From: Rebecca billardiae RCC1528
Lineage: Eukaryota; Haptophyta
NCBI GenBank assembly: GCA_965240325.2
Contig: OZ251222.1
Coordinates: 4,960,001 to 5,024,000 of the forward strand
Direction of reading: 5' to 3'
DNA: 64,000 nucleotides
The position numbers and the translations under genes were made by a program. Below are positions 42,603 through 53,381 of this stretch, one piece after another (within the stretch, counting starts at the first letter, position 1; each line of letters opens with the position of its first letter). The notes under the pieces are model-generated. The model made no database searches and was not told where the DNA came from. It saw only the letters and a list, made by a program, of their open reading frames with translations.

Positions 42603-43798
42603 CAGGGGCTGGTGCTCGCAGCGAGGCACTCGCGGTGCGAGTGCGAGCAGGGCGCGAGCGCGAGTGCGAGCAGGGCACTCGCACTCGCGCTCGCAAGGCG
42701 CCGATCCGGCCCAGCGGGCTTGCGAGTCAACTCGCAAAGGTACTCGCAAGGTGCGGTCTAGCGCGAGTATGCGAGTTGGCGCGAGCAGAAGTGCGAGTCC
42801 CTGGGCGGCCTCGTGACCGCCTGCACGGCAGGCGAGTCACAAAGCGTCAAAGCCTCGCTGCCCCCGCCCAGGGCGGCAAATGGCGAGCTCATCGGCGGCG
42901 CCGGTCGCTTCGGCGCCTGCGTCGGCGCCGGCTGCCGAGATCACCGTCTGGTCGCTGTCGAACCAGCGCGGGGTGATCGACCCGGCCTGGCTCGATCTGC
43001 CCCCCAACGGCAAAGGTGTCTCGCTCTTGTGGACGCACGTCCACCCCATCTCGCAAGCGGCGCCGACCGACTTCTCGTACGTTCAGGTGGGCAGTCAGTC
43101 GAGCAACCCGAAGCTGTACACGCACGTGTGCGTCATGCCGGGATGCGGCCAGCGCTTCACGCTCCCCCTCGACAAGGTGCGCTCGAAGGGGGGCAAGTCG
43201 GTCTTCACGATCACAAACGCGGGCAACCACCTGAAGACGATGCACCCGCTGACCGAGTACAGCAAGAAGGCCTCCATCAAGGCGGACGAGGCAGCGCTGG
43301 GGGCGAAGCGGACCATGCAGCAGGTGGGCATGTCGGTGAGTATGCCCGTCGAGAAGCAGCTCAAGCAATCGGGCCTCCTCGCTGCGGGCTTCAAGAAGGT
43401 GTCGCGCGCCGACAAACAGCTGGCGACGCAGGCGCGGTGGCAGGGTGGTCAGGGCGGCGGGTCGGGTGTAAGGCATGCTCTAATAGGGCCAAATAGGGCC
43501 AAAAATTTTCTTCGCCTCAGGCCGGCGGGGCCCCGGGGGAGGCCCCCCGGACCCCCCGCTGGGCGTGTCCGGGGGCTGCGCCCCCGGACACGTTGCCACT
43601 TGGGACTCGCACTTTGCGAGTTGGGACTCGCACTTTGCGAGTTGGGACTCGCACTTTACTCGCACTCGCACTCGCAGCCGCCCATTCCGCCCAGTGGACT
43701 GCGAGTTCAACTCGCAGTGCACTCGCAAAGTCCCCTCAAAAGTGCGAGTGCGAGTTCACTCTACTCGCAGCCGCGGAAAGTGCGAGCGACGGTCCCTG
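42603..43798 (+). mobile_element. hAT-type DNA transposon, 1.2 kb, probably non-autonomous
   Basis: The element begins CAGGGGCTGGTGCTCGCA and its other end, read inward, begins CAGGGACCGTCGCTCGCA. These are imperfect TIRs of the CAGGG class. An exact 8-bp duplication, AAACTGTA, flanks it (42595-42602 and 43799-43806), the hallmark size of hAT transposition. Subterminal regions are packed with GCGAGT/ACTCGC hexamers (42610-42830 and 43605-43790), as expected for transposase-binding repeats. It retains one exon encoding a zinc-finger domain but no catalytic region. A strong GC hairpin lies at 43564-43592. Confidence 0.93.
42880..43470 (+). CDS. BED-type zinc-finger fragment of a hAT transposase
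   Basis: From ATG 42880 about 195 codons are coding-like. After an Ala/Ser-rich start, residues about 75-125 contain CVMPGCGQRFTLPLDKV and then NAGNHLKTMHP. This gives a C-x4-C...H-x4-H zinc ligand pattern typical of BED fingers at hAT transposase N-termini, which bind subterminal repeats. A donor-like GTGTAAG at 43466 follows, after which the frame reads as noise and runs past the element's end. No RNase H or hATC dimerisation domain exists here, so this is a truncated transposase or a repressor-like DNA-binding remnant. Confidence 0.72.
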
Positions 43799-45287
43799 AA
43801 ACTGTAGGTGGGTCCCTGGCGATTTTCCAGCGTTCTTTTAAACATTTACCGGGTTTTCTCGCCGGAATTCTTTTCGCGCGGGGCGCGGCTCGGGAAAATC
43901 GCCGGGCCGCCGGCCGAGGTCCGATCTGAACGCTCCCGACGATGTCGGAGCGCCTCTCCAGCGCGACCGAGCCGCCGTGTGTCGGGTAGACCACAGCCAA
44001 CACCTATCGCACGCTCGAGCGCTTTGCGCGTGCTCACGGATGGGATCCGTGGTCACACATCCCCCGCCTGGCACGTGCCCGCATGTTTGACTCTCGCCCG
44101 GCTAGACGCGTACAGACAACTTGAATCGATCGGCGGGTGTTCGACCCGTGCCTTCGAGCAGGGCCAGTTTTTGCCACATGCGGGTCAGGCGACGGGAGGC
44201 ATGGGCCAGTATCGTGCTCGGGCATGCTCTTGACGCTCCCGCCATCTTGAGCAGCTCAACGCACCGTGAAGGTGACATTTGGGCTGCGCGCAAGCTGCTC
44301 GTGAGAACGCACGACAGCCAGCCCCGGGCTCTCGGGGAGTCATGTAAGCGATTGGCGACTTCCGAGAGGGCGTGTTTGGTGGGGGTTGGTACCAATCATC
44401 GACCAGCAGGCCTAGGATGGGTGCACTGAGGACTTGGGATGCTGAGAAGCCGCCGCGATGTGCGGCGAGCACGCCGACTTGCCATCCGTGTGCACGATCC
44501 AGCGCCAGGAAGATCAGCAGGGCCTTTGACAGCGGCAGCAGGCGCTCAGCCATCCTTCCCTATGCCGAGTGTGGGCATAGCCTGCGGTGCTCGAGGGTGG
44601 TCGCAGGATATGGGTCCATTCTTGACAGAACGCGGTCGCGTTGACAGGCGCGGGTGCCACCCCACGCTGTTGCTCCTGCCATCGGGTGGTCCCACTCGTT
44701 CCGCTTGTGGTCTGCGAAGACTCGTACTCAGCAACTCTACGGCTAGGCGTAGTAGCCCCCCAGACGCATGTCTGATGATTGCCCGGCACGTCCTCGTCGT
44801 CACGTTGGGTGTACTTGAGCGAGCGGAAGCCGCAACGTGATGGCTAGGCCAGCAGCTCAACCATCTGACGTCTCGCCGGCCAACTGGCTGAGTGCTCTCA
44901 GCCTAGCAGCAGCGTCGGTGAACCTATCGTATTGCTGCCTGGCGAGAAGATGGTAGGAGGCATCGTCGGCGGCATGGGCTGCAGCTGCGGTAGTCGTGGA
45001 CTGGTGGCGGCCTCACGCGGGTGGGCATACGACGACCGGTGACACGCGGAGTACGAGCACGGAAGCCGCTGAACGCGGCAAGCTCCGGCGGTGGCGTTGG
45101 CTGATAGTCCAGCCTCGACGGCGGAGGGCTCCCGTGTGACGACGGTGGCACGCTCGGTGGCGGGCGATGGTGTGTGCCTCGGCACGCAGCCCGCCACAAA
45201 CACTGCCACTCGCAGGCAGTCCGCCGGTTGCGGCCCGGGAGTGCCTGTGTCCGCGTCGCTCCGGGCGCCTATTCGATGACCCAACAA

Positions 45288-45402
45288 ACGTACCCACTTA
45301 TCGGAACGAATTTGAATATATAGTGAACCGCATCCACGGTCAATATAAAGTGGGTAACACTCATACTATATACGGGTAAGTGGCTATATATAAAGTGGGT
45401 AA
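45288..45402. repeat. AT-rich palindromic cluster of ACCCACTT/AAGTGGGTAA
   Basis: TACCCACTTAT at 45290 is answered in inverse by ATAAAGTGGGTAA at 45345 and 45391, with TAAGTGGCTATATATAAAG between them. The cluster is AT-rich and may be the remnant of a small inverted-repeat element. Confidence 0.6.
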
Positions 45403-45853
45403 TATGCTCGATCTTGCTGTAGTTTGTTGGAGGTATCAGCGCACAGCATAGAGCCCCACTCTTTGCTTCATAAAATGGTTCGGTCGGGTGTCAACGGTTG
45501 CCAATAAGTCATTCCGATCGCATGTCGCCATCTAGCCACCATAACCATGAAGTAACGCTTCGCAAAATCTCTATGTGACACTACTGGCGCGGCGCGCGCG
45601 CGCTCGGCCGCGCGACGGCACGCGGAGTAGGTTTTGAGGTCGAAACTTTTGCTCCGCCCCGATGGGACGCATTTATAGCAGCGTCGATTCTGGGTGAGAG
45701 ACAAAATCTAGGACGTCATTCTGAGTGCGCCAGCATATCGCCCCAGTTGGGAGGGACCCACCTATAAGTAGCAGTCGCGTAGTTCTGCTGCCGGGAACTA
45801 TCATGCATCATCATCAATGAATATAATATAATTTCGGACGACGCGTCATTCAC

Positions 45854-45925
45854 TCATGGCCATGGGCATGGGCATGGCCATGCGGCCCATGCCCATGGGC
45901 ATGGCCATGGCCGGGCATGGGGACT
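45854..45925. repeat. GGCATGGCC/CATGGGCATGG palindromic minisatellite
   Basis: Units such as GGGCATGGCCATG recur about seven times with internal palindromes (GGCCATGGCC type). They encode only Met/Gly/His noise on either strand. The block is followed by GC-rich GGCCAC repeats to about 46010. Confidence 0.85.
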
Positions 45926-46522
45926 CGTGAGTCCGACTCCGAGTCAGACCGAGAGTCCGCCCGCGCCGCTCGGCCTCGGCCACGGCCCGCCACGGCCGGC
46001 CACGGGCACGGGCCGCCGACGGTCGGATCACCGGCCGGAGCACCGGCTAGCGTCCTGAATCTACTCACAGCAGTCACTATACTGGCAGCATAGCACCGTA
46101 GTACAACGACGGCCGAACAAATCGTGCTCATGGCGATTATGAACAGCATTGCCGACGAGAAGACAAGGGTCAGATGGGCACCTGAAAGTGGAAGTGGAAG
46201 TGCGGATCAAGGTCCGGGCCATCGTCTGTCGCGGGCCGAGCGGGACCGACCGCCGGGGCCGGCCGTGCGCGCCCGCCGACTCGACTCGGCACTCGCGAGT
46301 GCCACTCGTCGGTCGGCACTCGGCGCCCCGCCCCGTCAGACAGCGGTGGCTCGGTGTCTCCAGGGCGTGGCACGGGCCCCAGGAGACGGCCACGGGCGGG
46401 GCGCGCCAAGGCAGAGCACGCACACGCCGAGACCCGACGCGCCCGCGCCAACCACGGCCGACACCGGCGCGCACGGCGGCCGCCCCTGCGGCCGCGGCGG
46501 CCGCCGTCGCCACCGGCCGCCG

Positions 46523-47180
46523 TCACCAGCCGCCCGCGCCCGCGAGCGGCTGGTGCGGCAGTGCGGGGCTGAGCAGCTGGTCGAGCGCGGCCGGCTCGTC
46601 GAGCAGCCCGTCCAGGTCGTGGGCCACGCCCTCGAGGCCGTCGCACACGTCGATCTCCGGCAGCGCGGCCGCGACGTCGTACAGCGTGGCGGGCACGGAG
46701 GCGAGCAGCGCGCCGCCCATCGGCGCGCCATCAGCCCCGCCCGCGCACGCTGGCCGGTGCGCGGGCGGCCTCCACGACGGCGGCGCGCTCGGCGCGCCGC
46801 CCGACGCGCCGAGCGCGCCGGGGCGCGCGGCGCTGTTCCCCTGCGGCTTGCGCGGCCTGCGCACGCCCGCCGGCGCGGCGCCGGCGCCGGCGCCGCCGCC
46901 GGCCGAGCCGGCCGCCGCGGCGGGCGCGCCCGCGGCGGCCGCCTTGTTGCCCTTGCGCCCGTAGGTGGAGGCGGAGATCTCCTCGGGCTCCCAGCGCACC
47001 TTGGCCTTGCGCACGCGGCCGCCGCCGCCGCCCTCCGCGCCCGCGCCGCCGTCCGCGCCGGGCGCGCGCGGCTCTGCGGAGACGCCCCTCGCCAGCAGAC
47101 GCGCGCCCGCCGCCGCGGCCGCGGCGGCGGACGTGCCGGCGGCGCGGCACGCGGCGGCGGGCGCGGCCGCGGGCGCGGCC

Positions 47181-47214
<34 letters not shown>

Positions 47215-48578
47215 CGGCGGTGGGCGTGCGTTGTCGCGCGCCCGCGCGAGCCGGCGGCGGCCGCGCGGCCGCGCCGCCCTCCTCCGCCTCCGCGCGCGCG
47301 GCAGGCGCGTGCTTGCGCTTGCGCGCCGCGCCGCCGCCCGCGCCCGGGCTGGGTGGCGTGAGCAGCCCGGCCGCCTCCGCGTGCGACAGCTGGCGGAAGT
47401 GCCGCTCCCAGAGCGAGCGGCACTCCTCGGCAAACCTGCGCGCGGAGGCGGCGCGCGGAGGCGGGGCGCGCGGAGGCGGGGCGCGCGGAGCGAGGCGCGC
47501 GCGCGCGGAGGGCCGGGCGGCGTGAGCGGCTGGCGCACGGCGCGCGCTCACCCGCAGCGCGCACAGTGCCGACACCCACAGCGCACGCGCACGCGCGCTG
47601 CCGCCCGCCCGCACCTGTACACGACGGAGCCGGGCGCGTTGAAGGCGGCGGCGTTGTCCCACACCCGCAGCACGTCTGCGCACAGCTGCGCGCTGCCCGA
47701 GTAGTAGCCGCGCACGGCGCGCAGCTTGACCAGGTCGAGGTCCATCGGCTCCCGCACCAGCCTGGGCACGGCACACGGCACGGCACGGCAGGGCACGGCG
47801 GGGCAGGGCGCAGCCCAGCGCGGGGCAGGCGGAGGCGCGGGGCGGGGGTGAGGGGCGAGGCGCAGGGCAGCTGAGGCGCGCGCGGCGGCGGCGCGCGCAG
47901 CAGGGCGCGCGCGCGCGCGCACTTGTAGTAGTCGGGCACGCGCAGGCGTACGGGGTCCACCGGGTGCAGGAACGGCTTCGCGCTCGGGTGCTGCCGCAGC
48001 TTGCTCAGCAGCGGCATGAAGGGCTGCAGCCGCGCGGACCGAGCCTCGCGCTCGGCCGCGGGCAGCGCGCCGAGGGCGGCGTGCGTCGCGTCGGTCATGA
48101 CGCACGGCGGGCAGCGGAAGCCGTCGGCGGCGTCGGCGTCGTACTGCGCGCTCTCGGGGTCCGTCGCGTGGAAGCAGCCCAGCGGGAACGACTTGTTGCA
48201 CCGCGTGCACAGCACCGCGGCGGCAGCCGGCGCGGCGGCGGCGGCGGCCGGCGCGGCGGCTGGCTCTGCCGCCGGCGCGGTCGGCGGCTGGGGCGCGTCC
48301 GCGGCGTCCACGGCGTGCTCCTGAGCCTCAGCCGCCGCGCCCTGCGCCTCCCCCGCCTCCCCGCCGCCGTCACCCTCCGCGGCGCCGCTGTCGGCGCTCG
48401 ACTCGGCCGCGTCGGCCGCCGCGCGCTCGGCCAGCGCCGGCGCGGCGCCGTTGGCGGGCGCGGCGCGCTCGGCGGAGGGGCCGAGCGGCGGGCGCTCGAG
48501 CGGCGGCTTCTCGTCCTTCACCATCACAGACCCCACCAGCGCGGGCGAGGCCTGCTGCTCCTCCGCTGCCATCCCCAT
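46523..48578 (-). CDS. Bromodomain protein with N-terminal Cys-rich zinc module
   Basis: This is a likely chromatin reader of about 571 residues. Exons are 48578-47923, 47761-47615 and 47435-46523. The introns are GT-AG (161 and 179 bp, GTGCGC and GTGCGG donors). An Ala/Glu-rich N-terminus precedes a zinc-binding module (residues about 122-165) with CTRCNKSFPLGCF and FRCPPC, reminiscent of a degenerate PHD finger. The bromodomain (about 180-290) is rebuilt by splicing: PDYYK joins LVREPMDLDLVKLRA, and VWDNAAAFNAPGSVVYR joins FAEECRSLWERHFRQL. The Asn in FNAPGS is the acetyl-lysine contact. The C-terminal part is Ala/Gly-rich with a basic KRKH patch and RKAKVRWEPEEI. A CBP/GCN5-like catalytic domain is absent. 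Confidence 0.85.
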
Positions 48579-49210
48579 GGCGGTGCCTCGCCGCTGGAGC
48601 GCGGCGGCGCGCTCGGCTGCGCGCGCGCGCAGACACGGCGGTGCCGCGACGCGTGGGCGGCCACGGCGGGCGCGCAGGTCGAGCAGAGGTGCCCCGATCG
48701 GGACCCACCCGCGATGTGTGACACTGGCCACTGCGCGCTGTGCGAGCGCGCGGACCTCAGCGCCCCGCTGGGGCCCTGTCGAGGGAGGCGCGTGAAGCAG
48801 TGGTGGGAGGCAGCAGGCTGCTCCCGCCGCCGCGCGTCACCACAGACACAGCGCGGGAGGGGCGGAGCCGCTCGACCAGTCGGCTGCCGCCAAAGCGGCC
48901 GCTCTGAGAGTCGGCGCCGCTGATTGGCCGACGGAGTTTGGGGAAGCGCATCTGAGGGGCCCAGCCGGACTCATTCTATGATTTAACGACACAGGTAGGA
49001 CGGCGCAGGTCTCCTGATTCGTCGTCGGCAGTGCCCGATCGTCGACACGAAGTCGGCGCTGGTGGCAGAGCATAGCCTGAACCGCGATCGAATGGCTTGA
49101 GCGCGGCCTTGAGCTGCTGGAGCGCGATCCACCTGCGCTGCGCGGCTCGCATGGACCTGCTGTGCCCCGAGCGAGGGCGAGGGTGCAGGTCCGGATGTCA
49201 GACGGCCGTC
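48579..49210. other. Intergenic spacer
   Basis: Nothing beyond the bromodomain gene's 5' flank was recognised. Open frames on both strands are Arg/Pro-rich and mutually overlapping. The region also holds the 3' flank of the next minus-strand gene. Confidence 0.4.
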
Positions 49211-49996
49211 TCAGCCGCTGGGCCCTGGCGGGTGATCCGGCGGTGATGTAGTCGTCCCCGTGTGCCCTGCGCGGCCGCGTGCGCGCTTGCCGCTCTGCTC
49301 AGCTGGCTTGCTGGCGGCGGCTGGCGCTGCTGCGGCGTGCAGGGTACGCTTTGCCCCCGACTGCTGCGCATCCTCGTCGTCCGAGTCGTCGTCCATGGAC
49401 GAGTCTCGGTCCGCGTGGGGGACAGCAGCTGGAGCAGGCGCAGGTGCTGCGGGCAGAGAGGCCGCCAGCCGCGCCGCCTTGCGCTCCTGGCGTTTCTCGA
49501 CGGCGCGCCGCGACGAGGTGCGGCGGCTCGATGGAGATCGAATCCGCCTGCCTTGCGCGTCACGCCGAGGCCCGCGCTTCCCGCGCCGAGGCTTCTTCTT
49601 CCGCTTCTGAGAGTGCTGCTGCTCGCCGTTTGCAGCCTGCACTCCAGTACCCGAGCCCTGCGCGGCGAGCGCGCGCGCCGGCGGAGCCGACTTGCGCGCT
49701 CGGCGCGGGGCGGGATGCAGGGGAGCTTTAGAAGGCGCGCCACCACCTCCCTCGCGCCGCTGGCTGCCACCAGCGGGGGTTCCCTGTGGAGAAGCATCAG
49801 GCCCTTGTGCATCAGGCGGACGCACAGACACCGTCAGACGGACACTCCCATCTGGCAGGAGGGAGATGTGCACCGCGCGCGGGAGGCCGTCGGCGGCGGT
49901 GAGCCTTGCTGCGTCACGCCAAAGGCGGACGTAGAGGCGCACCCAACGATCCGACAGCCCCTCGGGCAGCAGCGCAGTCACGTCGAGGTCGTCCAT
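49211..49996 (-). CDS. Unidentified 261-residue basic protein
   Basis: From ATG 49996 a single exon encodes a compact N-terminal part (LDVTALLPEGLSDRWVRLYV; RAVHISLLPDGSVRLTVSVR) of about 75 residues. A long disordered tail follows with a strong nuclear-type basic cluster (KRKKKPRRGKRGPRRD) and an acidic SSMDDDSDDED stretch. Composition changes sharply from a folded to a disordered region, as in real proteins. No family was recognised. It is divergent from the SET/methyltransferase gene, with 217 bp between the starts. Confidence 0.55.
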   Translation of the reverse strand: MDDLDVTALLPEGLSDRWVRLYVRLWRDAARLTAADGLPRAVHISLLPDGSVRLTVSVRPPDAQGPDASPQGTPAGGSQRREGGGGAPSKAPLHPAPRRARKSAPPARALAAQGSGTGVQAANGEQQHSQKRKKKPRRGKRGPRRDAQGRRIRSPSSRRTSSRRAVEKRQERKAARLAASLPAAPAPAPAAVPHADRDSSMDDDSDDEDAQQSGAKRTLHAAAAPAAASKPAEQSGKRARGRAGHTGTTTSPPDHPPGPSG

Positions 49997-50213
49997 GCGA
50001 GCGTCGCCATGTACACGTGACTCCCTTGTCTGGGGGAATTGTGGTTTTGCAGACCAACCACTGACCACTCTCGGAAAACTCACGCGGAGCGCTGGAGCTT
50101 GGCTGGAGACACCGGGGGAGATAGCCAACGCAGCGGAGTTTGGGGAGAGCAAACGTGGCGCCACGCTCCGGAGCCAGCGCGGGCTCGGGGAAGAATCAGC
50201 AGGAAAGTCCAGC

Positions 50214-52214
50214 ATGGAGGCGCGCGCCGCCGCCCGGCTGCTAGGTGTGCCCGACGCGGGCGACGCGCGCGAGGTGGAGGCGCGCGTGCAGGCGGCGCTG
50301 CGCGAGCGGCTGCACGAGCTGCGCGAAGCCACGCTGCGCCTCGGCGACGCGCTCGCGCCCGACGTCGCCGACGAGGACGAGGGCGCGGGCGGCGCGGACG
50401 CGAGCGCGGCGCCGCCGCTCGCGCCGCCGCCCGCGGGCTGCCGGTACGTGCCCGCGGGGCGGCCGTCGCGCGCAGTGCCCGGCGCGGGCCTCGGTCTCTT
50501 CGTCCGTGGCGCGTGCGCCCCCGGCGACGTGCTCTGCCTCTACCCCGGCGTCGTGTACGACGCGTCGGACCTCGGGCTGATGCACGCGCTCGTGCTGCGC
50601 GGCAACAGCCACGTCGTCTGCAGGCGCGACGGCGTGCTGATCGACGCGAGGCCGGCCGAGCCGTCGGCGAGCATCCTCGCGATGGCGCGCGCGCGCGACG
50701 CCGCCGCGTCCCGCGCGCCGCGCGCCCCCCCGCCCGCCGCCGCGCACGCCGCCGCGCTCGTGGCGGGGTGCAACGCGTGGGCGCTCGGCCACCTCGCCAA
50801 CCACCCGCCCGCTGGGCGCGCGGCGAGCGTGTGCCTGTACCCGCTCGACCTCACGCAGGCGCAGCTCGACGCGCTGGGCGGGCTCGGCTGGCTCCCCAAC
50901 GCCAACTTCCGCCCGCCGCTGCCCGCCTCGCGCGGAGAGCCCCTGGCGCTGCGCTGCGCGCTGCTGCTCGCCCTGCGGCAGCTGCGCCACGGCGCTGAGG
51001 CGCTGCTGGACTACCGGCTGAGCGCGGACGCGGAGCACGCGCCCGCGTGGTACGCCACGCCCGAGCCGAGGCGCAGCCGCGAGGCCGCCGCGGCCCGAGC
51101 GCGTGCCGCCGACGCGCGGCGCGCCGCCGGCGCCGACGCGCCGGCCGCGGTGGGGGCCGCCGCCGACGCGCCGGCGGCCGTGGCGGCGCGCGCGGAGGCG
51201 GAGGCGGAGGCGGAGGCGGAGGCGGAGGCGGAGGCGGAGGCGGAGGCGGAGGCGGAGGCGGAGGCGGAGGCGGGCGCGGGCGCGGGCGTGGCCGAGGGCC
51301 CCGAGCCGCGCGAGCCGCTCGTGCTCGGCGCGGACGAGTACGCCGCGAGCGTGCAGCGCCAGACCACCGGCGGCGAGGTCTGGCCCGCCGCGCGCGCGCT
51401 GCTGTGCGCCCTGCGCGCGCACCGGCACGCGCTGCTGCGGCTGCGGCCGCGCGCACGCGTGCTCGAGCTCGGCAGCGGCACGGGCTGGCTCGGGCTGAGC
51501 CTGGCGCGCGCGGGGCTGCTGCCGAGCGGCGCGGAGCTCGTGCTCAGCGAGCACCCGGCGGGCGTGGAGTGGCTGCGGCGCAACGTCGAGGCCAACGCGG
51601 CGGAGGGCGGCGGCACAGCCGGGCCCGCAGCCGCCGCACCCGCCGCAGCCGCACCCGCAGCCGCACCCGCAGCCGCAGCCGCCGCCGGGCGCTGCACGGT
51701 CTGCACGCTCGGGCGCGGCGTGCGCGTGCGCGTGCTCGAGCTGGACTGGGCGTGGTGGGCGGAGGGGGCGGCGGAGGGCGCGGCGGCGGAGGCGGTGCGC
51801 CAGGTGGAGGCCACCCCGTGGGACCTGGTCATCGGCTCAGACCTCGTGTACGACAACGCGGGCGTGCGCGCGCTGCCAGCGCTGCTCGAAGCGCTCGCCG
51901 CGGCCGCGGCCGAGCGCGGCCGCGGCCGGCTGCTGTACGCGCACACGCTGCGCCGGCTCGAGAGCTGCGACGCGCACTTCTTCGCGCAGCTGCACGCGAG
52001 GGGGATGGCGTACCGCGAGCTGCCCGCGCAGCCGCCCGGCGGGGACGGTCATGGCGGCGCCGCGGACGAGGGCGGCGCCGCGCGGCCCGCGTCGCCGCCG
52101 CCGTTCAGCGAGCTCTTCCCCGAGGTGCGGCAGGCCGTGTTCGAGATCGCAATCTCCGGGGGGCCGGGCGAGGAGGGGGAGGACCGGCACTCCGTCGTGC
52201 TGCCCGACGCGTAG
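50214..52214 (+). CDS. SETD9-like SET domain fused to METTL21-like lysine methyltransferase
   Basis: ATG 50214 opens a 666-residue single-exon protein with two protein-methyltransferase modules. Residues about 75-285 resemble SETD9: GAGLGLFVRGACAPGDVLCL with YPGVVYD, then DGVLIDARPAEPS, then LGHLANHP (the NHxP-type SET motif) and SRGEPLALRCALLLALRQLR. A Glu-Ala tandem tract (51196-51270) forms a linker. Residues about 365-640 are a seven-beta-strand class I enzyme of Methyltransf_16 type: TGGEVWPAARAL, SAM motif RVLELGSGTGWLGLSLARAG, LSEHPAGVEWLRRNVEAN, and post-motif WDLVIGSDLVYD with the [DE]LVYD signature of METTL21 enzymes. Both are likely to act on lysines in proteins. A fused pair of this kind is unusual. 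Confidence 0.8.
   Translation: MEARAAARLLGVPDAGDAREVEARVQAALRERLHELREATLRLGDALAPDVADEDEGAGGADASAAPPLAPPPAGCRYVPAGRPSRAVPGAGLGLFVRGACAPGDVLCLYPGVVYDASDLGLMHALVLRGNSHVVCRRDGVLIDARPAEPSASILAMARARDAAASRAPRAPPPAAAHAAALVAGCNAWALGHLANHPPAGRAASVCLYPLDLTQAQLDALGGLGWLPNANFRPPLPASRGEPLALRCALLLALRQLRHGAEALLDYRLSADAEHAPAWYATPEPRRSREAAAARARAADARRAAGADAPAAVGAAADAPAAVAARAEAEAEAEAEAEAEAEAEAEAEAEAEAGAGAGVAEGPEPREPLVLGADEYAASVQRQTTGGEVWPAARALLCALRAHRHALLRLRPRARVLELGSGTGWLGLSLARAGLLPSGAELVLSEHPAGVEWLRRNVEANAAEGGGTAGPAAAAPAAAAPAAAPAAAAAAGRCTVCTLGRGVRVRVLELDWAWWAEGAAEGAAAEAVRQVEATPWDLVIGSDLVYDNAGVRALPALLEALAAAAAERGRGRLLYAHTLRRLESCDAHFFAQLHARGMAYRELPAQPPGGDGHGGAADEGGAARPASPPPFSELFPEVRQAVFEIAISGGPGEEGEDRHSVVLPDA
51196..51272. 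repeat. (GAGGCG)n tract encoding poly(Glu-Ala)
   Basis: About twelve uninterrupted GAGGCG hexamers lie in frame and separate the SET and METTL21-like modules. The repeat is pure at the nucleotide level, which suggests recent slippage. Confidence 0.95.
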
Positions 52215-52395
52215 CGCCGCCGTCGCTGTCGTCAGCGCTACCAGACTGCGATGTGGCTAGCCGTAGTGCGGCCGTGAGCGCTGAGTCGTGTATGGTAGGC
52301 GTCGTTACGCGAGCGGTTTCCGTTACAAACACGCTGCGGCCGTGCAGCGGGCGCAACAGACGCGTGCGGCCCCGCTCTTTGCCCCGGCCTTGACG

Positions 52396-53322
52396 ATGGT
52401 GGTCGGCGCGAGCGTCACGTCCACACCGCCGCCGCCGTCGGGCGGGCGCGCTGCGCTGGGCTCGCTCGTCGGCGGCGCGGCCTTCGCGCCCCCTCCGCAT
52501 CCCGCCACCGCCGCCGCCCGCCCCGCCGCGCTGCCCGTCGCCGGGCTGCTCAGCGCCAAGCGCGCGGCGGCGCGGCTGCGGCGCCGCCGCTCCGACCACT
52601 CCGGCTTCACGGACGTGGAGGCGCTGCACGGCCGGATGCGCGGCGAGGCGGAGGCGGCGTACGCGGCGGCGAGCGCGCCGATGCCGCTCGCCCCGCCGCC
52701 GCCGCTCCCCGCCGGCGCGCGCGCCGCCACCCGCCTCGCCTCCTCCGCGCGGCTGCAGTGCGGCGTCGCGCTGCTCGCGCGCGCAGACACGCCCCTCTTC
52801 GCGCCGGCGGCGCGCGTGGGCGAGGCGGACGTGGCGGCGTGGCTCGCGGCGGAGCGGTACGAGCGCGCCACCGCGCTGCGCGCGCACATGCGCGGCCTCC
52901 TCCTCGAGCTCGCCGACGCCGCCGTCACCGCCGTGCACGCGGCACGCGACGCGGCGCGCACGCGCGCGCGCCGGCGCGCGGCCGCGGCGCACCGGTTCTA
53001 CACGGACGACGCGGCGCTGGGGAAGGCGCTGCTCGACGCGCGGCTGTACGCCGAGGGCGCGCGGCACTACGCCGACGCGCTGCGCGCGCGCCCCGACGGC
53101 CCCGGCTTCAGCGCGGGCCTCCACTCTGCGCTGGCGCACCTGTCGCTGCAGGCGCGCGCGCCGCTGCAGCTGCCGCTGCGGCCGGGCGCGGGCGCGGCCG
53201 CGCGCAAGGCGTGGGAGCCGCTCGACGCGGCGCAGCGGGAGAGGCCGCCGCCGCGCGGCGCGGCCGAGGCCGACGCGCCGGGTGCGCCGCCGCCGGCCGT
53301 GCCGCCGCCACCGCCGGATGCG

Positions 53323-53381
<59 letters not shown>

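Larger units (their letters stand above)
43807..46522. other. 2.7-kb gene-poor region with relics and palindromes
   Basis: No intact gene was found. A small inverted pair (GGCGATTTTCC at 43818-43828 and GGAAAATCGCC at 43891-43901) follows the hAT element. Between 44185 and 45290 both strands carry overlapping open frames of fairly balanced composition, including a minus-strand one with KALLIFLALDRAHGWQVGVL (44185-44553). None shows a known domain. AT-rich and minisatellite features are listed separately. Confidence 0.4.

Noticed and set aside
44185-44860. Balanced-looking minus-strand frames after the hAT element
   Set aside because: They are short and in different frames, and no motif was recognised. 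They are left as possible relic DNA only.
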